From assembly GCA_024811115.1 (NCBI GenBank), contig JAKOGH010000724.1:1-64000 (forward strand): a stretch of 64,000 nucleotides of DNA. The letters are read 5' to 3'. How positions within the stretch are numbered: position 1 is the stretch's first letter; each line of letters begins with the position of its first letter. The notes under the pieces were generated by a model that had not been told where the DNA came from, did no database searches, and was given only the letters and a program-made list of their open reading frames with translations. A program made the position numbers and the translations under genes. Source of the stretch: Terana coerulea. Lineage: Eukaryota > Basidiomycota > Agaricomycetes > Polyporales > Phanerochaetaceae. Shown here in pieces: positions 57,398 to 64,000 of this stretch.

Positions 57398-58997
57398 ATG
57401 TCCGACCTCTCTTGGCCACTGTCGCCGCAAACAATTTCTTGGCTGTGCGTGATATCCATCGTTACACTCAACGATTCTGCTGACTCAGAATCCTCCAGTC
57501 TACCAGAAACATATTGGACTTATGTCTCATCTAGTTTGTGTGGCCCTTATACTGGCTACACGACATTGACATCCCTGCTCGTTTCTAGCACTTGTTTTCT
57601 GCGAGTATATCTTCACATTTGATAGGGAAGTCCTCACAGCATGGACGAAGAGATTCAACGTCTCGTCGCTACTTTTGGTCTCTGTTCGCTGGATCATGGT
57701 TTGCAGTGCCGTAGCACAACTTCTACCAGGATCTTCGAAGGTATGTTTATACTATCTCATATGGTCTTTTTCTCAGCGCCGGATGTGTAGAGGTGTGTTC
57801 TTGTCGCCGACTTGCGTGATCTCGGACTGATGCTTTGTGCAGCTGTTCGCATATCTCTGCAGTACTTCATTTCTTTGGATACATTGGTTATCTGCAAGTG
57901 GCATGTGAGTTCATATATACACATGGGCGAAGGTTTGTTTACAACGCAATGTTCTCTACAGATTTTTCTGCCTTGCGTGTATATGCTATATGTAACCGTA
58001 GCCGAGTGCGGTTTGCCATAGTACTATCCCTGGGCCTAGTGCCGGTGGCGGCAAGCATAGTGCGTACCTTCCACTTGCCGATTTCATATGCTAAGCACAA
58101 CATCTTGCGCCTGACAGTTCTCGGATATCCACTCCACGTACAGATATGCTGGACGGCCTCTCTATCAATGTACAGTGTCGGCCAATTATTCTAACGCGCT
58201 CCAGCTCACGTATGTATGTTTTATTAAGCTTATCCACGCTGCTAAATTATCTTTTTCTACCAGCTGTATGTACTCTACGCGGACGGATTTCTGAGGAGGG
58301 CTAACGCCGTTCCAAGTAAACCAGACTACACACTTCTCCCTGATACTAGCCGAGCTTGTCGTGGTAGTATGCACATGGCAACGGTCCTGGAGCGTTTGGA
58401 GAGCGTCTCGGCAGCTGAATCTACCCCTGTCACTCACGACATGTTTCTTGCGCGACGGTGAGCTCACGCCTGCCTGGTCTTAACGACATACTCACAAGTG
58501 ACATGTACAGGAACATTCTATTACATGTTTGTGTTCAACATTAACTTCAGAGTTGTCATATGGGTCTTGACCGTCATCTAATCCATCAGGGCTTTGCTTG
58601 CACTGAACATAGTGGCGCTTACCGTCGCAAACGAAGATAATGTGAGCTTGTTGAGCATTTTATGCGCACATTTGGTGTTCGCGCTCACCATAGACTTCTA
58701 GACCGTCTCGGGCCCACTCGTTCCGTTCCTCAGAAGCACGGTAAGCTCGGCATCCATTACGAATGATGAAGTACTCACGTTCTCGTATAGCCTACGGCTT
58801 TGATCAGCCGGTTCATGATGAATCTGCGTCAAGTTGACTATCCTCGTCATGTAGGTGCAGTCTCTGCGCCGAGTCAAGAGTTGACTTGGGAATTGTCCAA
58901 CCGTCTTGGGAACATTGGCGAGCCCCTTGAGGCCAGTCGTTCCGAGACATACGGTGACGAGCTGCAAGTTGGGGCGTCTCTATCGGTGCACCAATAA
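57398..58997 (+). CDS. DUF6533 membrane protein, copy 5
   Basis: Plus strand, start MSDLSWPLSPQTISWLC at 57398. Exons read ALVFCEYIFTFDREVLTAWT plus KRFNVSSLLLVSVRWIMVCS (DUF6533 domain, near 57590-57740), RCVLVADLRDLGLMLC, FSALRVYAICNRSRVRFAIV, and LAELVVVVCTWQRSWSVWRA plus LPLSLTTCFLRDG. They end with ALLALNIVALTVANEDN, TVSGPLVPFL and the last exon, ALISRFMMNLRQVDYPRHVG then LGNIGEPLEASRSE, at 58997. Each block has its counterpart in copies 1-4 in the same order, on the opposite strand to copies 1, 2 and 4. The second exon boundary (about 57490-57585) is unresolved. Predicted multi-pass membrane protein of unknown function. Confidence 0.72.
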
Positions 58998-59149
58998 GCA
59001 TACCGGCACCTTCCGGTAGACTTTCCATTCATTTACCTGACTTAAACTGTGACTTATTCGACTTTCCCAGGACAGTTTGCTGTATATTAACACGCTTTGT
59101 ATGAATCTACATTGTGCTTAGCTTGCACAGAACTTGTGTGTCGCAGACA

Positions 59150-59310
59150 ATGGATGGAGCAGATTGCCGACGCGGCGTTGCACCCGAACACTAGTTGAGC
59201 GGCCGTCCAGGGGCAGCCTGTCCTAGAATGCAGGCCACGAAGCAGGGGTTCGACCCGACTGACGTTATGGGTCTCGCTGGAGGGTGGAAGGTCCGAGGTG
59301 AGCTGCACAT
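59150..59310 (+). pseudogene. 3'-end relic of an FAD-linked oxidase gene
   Basis: About 160 bases match the last coding bases of the oxidase gene at 60001-61995: IADA-type start, then PRMQATKQGFDPTDVMGLAG then GWKV. The stop codon is lost and the frame runs on a few codons. A stop (TAG) and a deletion lie in the first half. No upstream exons are present, so this is a truncated duplicate. It sits between DUF6533 copy 5 and the intact-layout oxidase. Confidence 0.7.
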
Positions 59311-60000
59311 TTAGGATGTACTATTGACTCAGTATACTGAACGGGGTCGTTAGTGCTTCCAGATTATCGTAGAATATCGATTAATTCATTGTATCTACTC
59401 ATCGAATGTTGAATAGGAGGCGTCGTTGGACAATGACAACACTAGACCCACTCGCTCCCTGGTTGAAGAGTCGATGTCCACTGATTCCAGTCTTCCCGGT
59501 AGGACTGCGCCCTTTACCTTATCACCGCCTTCGAACCCAAGGCCTATGGACCTCTAGGTGAGAGCGAGACCTTCCACTCAAAAGCACGGGAATTCCATTG
59601 AGTTCTAGGCGTCATGCGGGTGTTGCCCGCATTTAATCATACACTCCCGAGACATCGATTTCCGCTATTGCCAGCCGCAGCAGAAGTGGGTGGCTGCTAT
59701 GACGCTCTCGCTACGGCAAGAGTACCGCCTCTCCAAAAATATTCAGAAGTCCTTGTGCCGAGAGGGTACGCGTCGTCGCTCTTCTAAGAGGGCCAGCTAC
59801 GTCGGCAGTATACCAAACACTCTGGCCAGCGCTCGGCTACATGCATCTCGGGTCGGGTAATGCAGCAACGTTGAAGCTTGAAGCGTCCGATGCAGCTGAC
59901 TCTGCTATGATTAGTGTTTTAGCCGCTGCTCGAACATTTAAAAGCTGCTCATGCTGCCATACTGAAGTTATCCACTCTTACAGAAGCCATCGAACCCATC
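59311..60000. other. Spacer and promoter of oxidase 1
   Basis: No gene recognised. A TATA-like ATTTAAAAG at 59937-59944 lies about 60 bases before the ATG at 60001. Short similarity to the region upstream of 63493 suggests the promoter was duplicated with the gene. Confidence 0.4.
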
Positions 60001-61995
60001 ATGCCCTGCGCCAGGAGCGTCGCACTATTCACAACTGCGTTGGTCAACTCCCTCGCGGCGACGGCACAGCTGACCCAAGGAAATGCGTCGTTCACGTTGG
60101 CATGTGCGCAGATTGAACAGGCCATCTCATCGTCTTCCACAGTGTTCTTTCCTGGTGAGCAGCTGCTGCTGTCTATCTTCGTACCGACCGTCGTACTGAT
60201 ACCAACTTCCATCACAGGTAGCGCCAATTACACCGCTGACGTGAAGCATTGGTCTACGTCCAGCTCGGCTAACTCCACTTGCTCTGTCGAACCGGGCACG
60301 ACAGAGGATGTAGGCAAAGTTGTGAGTTGCCGAACACGATCCACATGAGCAGACTCAGACCACAGACAGCTGCAAATATTGGGTGTGACTCGGACACCGT
60401 TCGCGGTATGTGTGCGCTGCTATTAGGCTCTCATGTCGCGCTCATAGTTGACTAGGTTAAAGGCGGTGGTCACGCAACCAACCCTGGATTTTCTTCTACG
60501 ACTGGCGTCCAGATTTCCCTGAGTCGCTTCTCCGAAATTACCTATAACCAAGAGTCTCAGACGGTCGACGTGGGTACCGGGCTGGTCTGGGACGACGTTT
60601 ATGCTGCGCTCGAGCCGCACGGTGTGAACGTAGTCGGCGGCCGAGCCAGTGGCGTCGGGGTGTCTGGATATGCTCTCTGTGGAGGTAATTGCGCATATAT
60701 GGGTACTTCGTGGGCGACGCTGAACATCAAGTAGGGTACTCATGGCTGACGAATCAGTACGGCCTCTCCGCTGACAACGTCGTCAACTACGAGCTTGTCC
60801 TTCCGAATGGAACTGCGATTATTGTGACACCTGAGCTTTCGGACCTGTCGTTTAGTCTCAAGGTTCGTGGTAGCCGCTGCTTTTGTTACGCTTAACGGCT
60901 GAAATGATTTACAGGGCGGATTTAACAACTTCGTACGCTCTTCTGCCAGTGCTCAACGTAACAGTCCAAAATTCTGATGATCTTGTAGGGAGTGGTCACC
61001 AAGCTAACTCTCAATGTGCATTCTCAAGGCCAAGTATGGGTATGTGTTCTGCCTCGTGTTCTCGCCTGAATCATCGCATAAACAGGCTCTCAGGGCGGTT
61101 CGATAGAGGTGCCTGGCGACCAGATTGACAAGTTCTCTGCGGCTACAGTCAAGTTTGTGAACGAAGTCGCGGATCCCAAAGCGGCCATTATTGCTTCCTA
61201 CAACGTCCTACAGGGACAGGTAAGCTGTTCATCGGGACGGACCGAGTTTTGCGGTGTCTCATATTCTGCAGATTATCGCCGGTGTATCCCTCTTTACGAC
61301 GGCCCCAGCCCTCCCGCGGGAATTTTCGACGACTTTCTTGCAATCCCTTCCCTCACCTCGAATGTTGGAACCAGATCGTTTCTCGCTCTGATACAGCTTG
61401 CGCAGGTAGACCCGCCTCCGGGCCCGCGGTAAGGATCAAAGCTCAGTCCTACGACTGTGTCTGATGCGACCCCTTCAGCAATCTTTTCCATACCGTGCCG
61501 ATTCAAGACGTGACACCTGGAATTCTCACCGCTGTCATCAACGAGACTGAGGTACGTGCAAACATGCGTGCGTGTCCCGTGCTTACTGACTCTCGTAACC
61601 AGTCCCTGGGTACGCGGCTAAATGCCACCAACCCGCAGCTTGTGACCTGGATTGTCGAACCTTTCCTGCCAAGTATCCTCACTCACGGCTCGGAGTCTGC
61701 ATACCCGGCGTCCTCGAGCCCAACGGTTCCTTCCCTTCAGCATCGACTTATCCTGGGACGATGAAGCGTTCGATGGAGTCATGCACGACGCGGCGGTGCA
61801 GAGTGCACAACAGCTCTTCACCGTGGCGCAGAGCGAGGGCCAGGGGTCGCCGACGCAACGTGGTACCCAAACTACGCCGTATTGGGCACACCGGTTGAGC
61901 AGCTCTACGGGGATAGTCTGCCCAGGATGCGTGCTACAAAGCTGAAGTACGACCCGAATGACGTTATGGGCCTCACCGGAGGGTGGAAGGTCTAA
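60001..61995 (+). CDS. Secreted FAD-linked oxidase 1 (BBE-like)
   Basis: Signal peptide MPCARSVALFTTALVNSLAA TAQ, then exons 60001-60154, 60218-60321, 60370-60405, 60456-60684, 60735-60862, 60915-60932 and more, ending at 61995. FAD-binding (PP-loop) motif VKGGGHATNPGFSS has the His expected to carry covalent FAD, followed by VDVGTGLVWDDVYAALEPHG and ASGVGVSGYALCGG then GYSWLTNQYGLSADNVVNYE. The C-terminus (NDVMGLTGGWKV) is BBE-type. Members oxidise sugars, alcohols or aromatics and make hydrogen peroxide; the substrate here is unknown. Three one-base frame breaks are seen: TTT at 61293-61295 (VSLF to YDGPSPPAGIF), an extra T at about 61714, and GGGG at 61843-61846 (SEGQG to VADATWYPNY). Two of the three are in homopolymers. 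Conserved blocks surround each. Confidence 0.82.
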
Positions 61996-63424
61996 GAGTC
62001 GAGATGAGGTTTGCTTTTATGCAGTGGTGGGTGCGCTCTTTGCCCTTTGAAGGACTACTCGCGAACATATAAACTTTATGGCTTCATTAGCGACCTCAGT
62101 GGTATTAAGCTTAGCTCGTCATGCACTGGAGTAATTGAAGTAAGTATAATAGTTGACTGTGCGGTTCTGTGTCCAAACATATCGTCACCGTACTTGCATG
62201 TATGTTTCTGGCCCATTTTTGACATGGTTCTTTCCTCAATTCTGCTCACGATGCGTCTGAAGTCGAACGACTGTTAACTTACAGCAGGTCAGCGGCTAAG
62301 GTAGTACTTCACTGGCCTCGTCACGGTGTGACCATTGTCAAGCGCTCGGCTTGATGGCTAGAGTTTGTCTCGTCAGGACCGCCGAACATGACCCATTCGG
62401 TTGACTTTCAGAGCACGGCGCGCCAGTGAGGCCTACCTTAGTAGCAAGAGGTATCTCGGACCGGCCAACCGAATGTGGGGACGCTTGGCGTCTCGGGGTC
62501 CCGGACGAGCGCGAGGCGCCGGGCGGTCCGTGTGGACCGTGTCGCTAATCCTCCGAGTCCAGGACCCCAAACACTACGCTCCTCGGTGACACCTCCAAGC
62601 CTGAGAGGCCTGAGGCTCGCCTCCCTGTTCACCTGAACTTTTACTCAGAATGAAGCTTGAAGGATGGCTTCTCCGAGACAAAGCCGGCGTTATTGGCTCA
62701 GTTCTCTGCGCTCACAGTCACTGCCTGCGCGTCTTCAAAGGGCGAACATAGAAGCAAGGACGTCGCGCTTGCGTAATAGCAACCGACCCTTGAAAGCTTC
62801 CCGAAGATGGCTGCCTGTCTCGAAGTTGTCCTCTGCATGATGCTGACTTGCGCCGGCAGGGGTGGCAGCGCCGCAGCCTTAGGCCAGCCACCCGACAGCC
62901 AAGCGTACGGTGAGCACTGCTGTTGCAACGTATGCTGTCTGGACGGTCACTTTGCTGATTGCAACTGCTTATTTAGAACTGCAGGTTTTGCCTTACAGGT
63001 CCGCCGCAGGGTCTAGTGTGAGAGGACGACTTCTTGAACCTAAATCGCGGGAAGTGATTCCGTTCCTAGGCCTCACGCGATTTATACCAATCCTTGACAC
63101 TCTTAGGGCACTCCCATTAAACCAATCCAAAACCAATCTCAACAATTCCGAGTTATGAGCTGGTGCAGCCGACACGACTGAGCTCGTCTGGAGCTATGGC
63201 AGGCTGAGTACCGCCGGGCCAATGAGTCACTGCCGAAGATACACGGCACGGCACGTCTAAGGCGAGCAGGCTAGCTGGGCGGCATACCCAACGAAGATCC
63301 CTGTTCCCATGTCAACTGACGTGGCGTATACGCAGCTCGGAAGATGAAGCAGCATTGAAGAACGCTCAAGGCACCGGACACAACTGGCCGTGCGAGGATC
63401 AGCGCTTCAGCGGTCACGCACAGC
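61996..63424. other. Intergenic spacer
   Basis: No recognisable gene. A 69-codon frame at 62807-63016 and a shorter one on the other strand show no domain. Confidence 0.4.
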
Positions 63425-63429
63425 ATATA
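63425..63429 (+). promoter_or_regulatory. TATA box of FAD-linked oxidase 2
   Basis: GCATATAAGACA about 65 bases before the ATG at 63493, the same spacing as the TATA-like motif before oxidase 1. Confidence 0.5.
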
Positions 63430-63492
63430 AGACATGCCCATCTTGCCGTGCTAATGTACCTCACCTTTGCGACAGTCCGGGTCAGCGAAGGC

Positions 63493-64000
63493 ATGCGTCG
63501 TATCAACAGGGTCGGACTGTTCGCAATCGTCTTGCTCAAGATCACTTCAGCGGCCGCAAGCCTCGTGCAAAACAATGCATCGTTCGCTTCAGCATGTGTA
63601 CAAATAGGACGCGCTATTTCGCCGGCTTCCGAAGTGTTCTTCCCGGGTGAGCCGCGATCGCTGGTTGTCTGCCTGAACGGCTGAATTCACATTTGGTTGC
63701 TTTTAGGTAGTACTAGCTACGTCGCTGACGTGAGCCATTGGTCTCCGTCAAGCGCAGCCAACGCAACTTGTTCAGTCGAGCCTGGCACAACAGAGGATGT
63801 CGGAAAGATTGTAAGTTCAAGTGCGCGATTGACATCCGCATCAACAGACTCTGACTACGAGCAGCTGCAGATACTGGGCGCGACACGGACACCTTTCGCG
63901 GTAGGTGTGACTTCGCTTCAGCGACATCAACTCTTCTCATTCTTGAGTTAGGTGAAAAGTGGCGGCCACGCGACCAACCCTGGGTTTTCTTCTACAACGG
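63493..64000 (+). CDS. Secreted FAD-linked oxidase 2, 5' part only
   Basis: Starts at 63493 with a signal peptide (MRRINRVGLFAIVLLKITSA). Its first four exons follow the layout of oxidase 1 closely: ASLVQNNASFASACVQIGRA then SEVFFPG, SYVADVSHWSPSSAANATCS then VEPGTTEDVGKI, LQILGATRTPFA, and VKSGGHATNPGFSSTT before the window ends. The PP-loop reads KSGGH where oxidase 1 has KGGGH; the flavin-binding His is kept. Four exons, intron positions and phases match, so this is a tandem duplicate. The rest lies outside the window. Confidence 0.82.

Noticed and set aside
1..64000. CRISPR arrays or bacterial-type operons
   Set aside because: No regularly spaced direct repeats; the many short spliceosomal introns mark a fungal chromosome.

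Overview
The window reads as a filamentous basidiomycete, most likely a wood-decay Agaricomycete of the Polyporales type. Nearly every gene is broken by many 45-80 nt GT-AG introns. The gene families are also Agaricomycete ones: DUF6533 membrane proteins, a macrofage-activating-glycoprotein homologue, SWIM+RING proteins and glutathionyl-hydroquinone reductases. No bacterial operon structure, CRISPR array or convincing tRNA was seen. All calls come from reading the sequence by eye; no search was run.

Layout. 1-7300: a minus-strand coiled-coil gene split by a decayed 6.3 kb Ty1/copia element with both LTRs. 8.4-12.5 kb: an intact 20-exon gene joining a membrane domain to WD40 repeats. 13.5-17.8 kb: a broken F-box gene, a solo LTR, and a SWIM+RING gene. 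19.1-24.2 kb: two DUF6533 genes; a solo LTR sits in an exon of the first and carries a nested 662 bp TIR element. 25-37.6 kb: three glutathionyl-hydroquinone reductase (GSX) copies, a decayed trypsin-like gene with a coiled-coil insert, the secreted MAG-like glycoprotein, a small conserved membrane protein, and a DUF6533 fragment. 37.6-40.7 kb: gene-poor. 40.7-44 kb: a two-RRM protein whose intron holds a long hairpin. 45.6-49.2 kb: a fourth, intact GSX and a DUF6533 gene. 50.5-55.5 kb: a CUE-domain ASCC2/Cue3-like gene and an intact beta-lactamase-fold gene. 57.4-64 kb: a fifth DUF6533 locus, then a relic and two tandem secreted FAD-linked oxidases; the last runs off the window.

How it fits together. 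Housekeeping genes (WD40, RRM, CUE) alternate with lineage-expanded families (five DUF6533, four GSX, three FAD-oxidase loci). Glutathionyl-hydroquinone reductases and secreted flavin oxidases both suit quinone and aromatic chemistry in wood decay, but co-regulation is only inferred. The transposons are dated relative to each other by nesting and target-site duplications. Several conserved genes show single-base frame breaks, often at short homopolymers, which may be assembly errors rather than decay.
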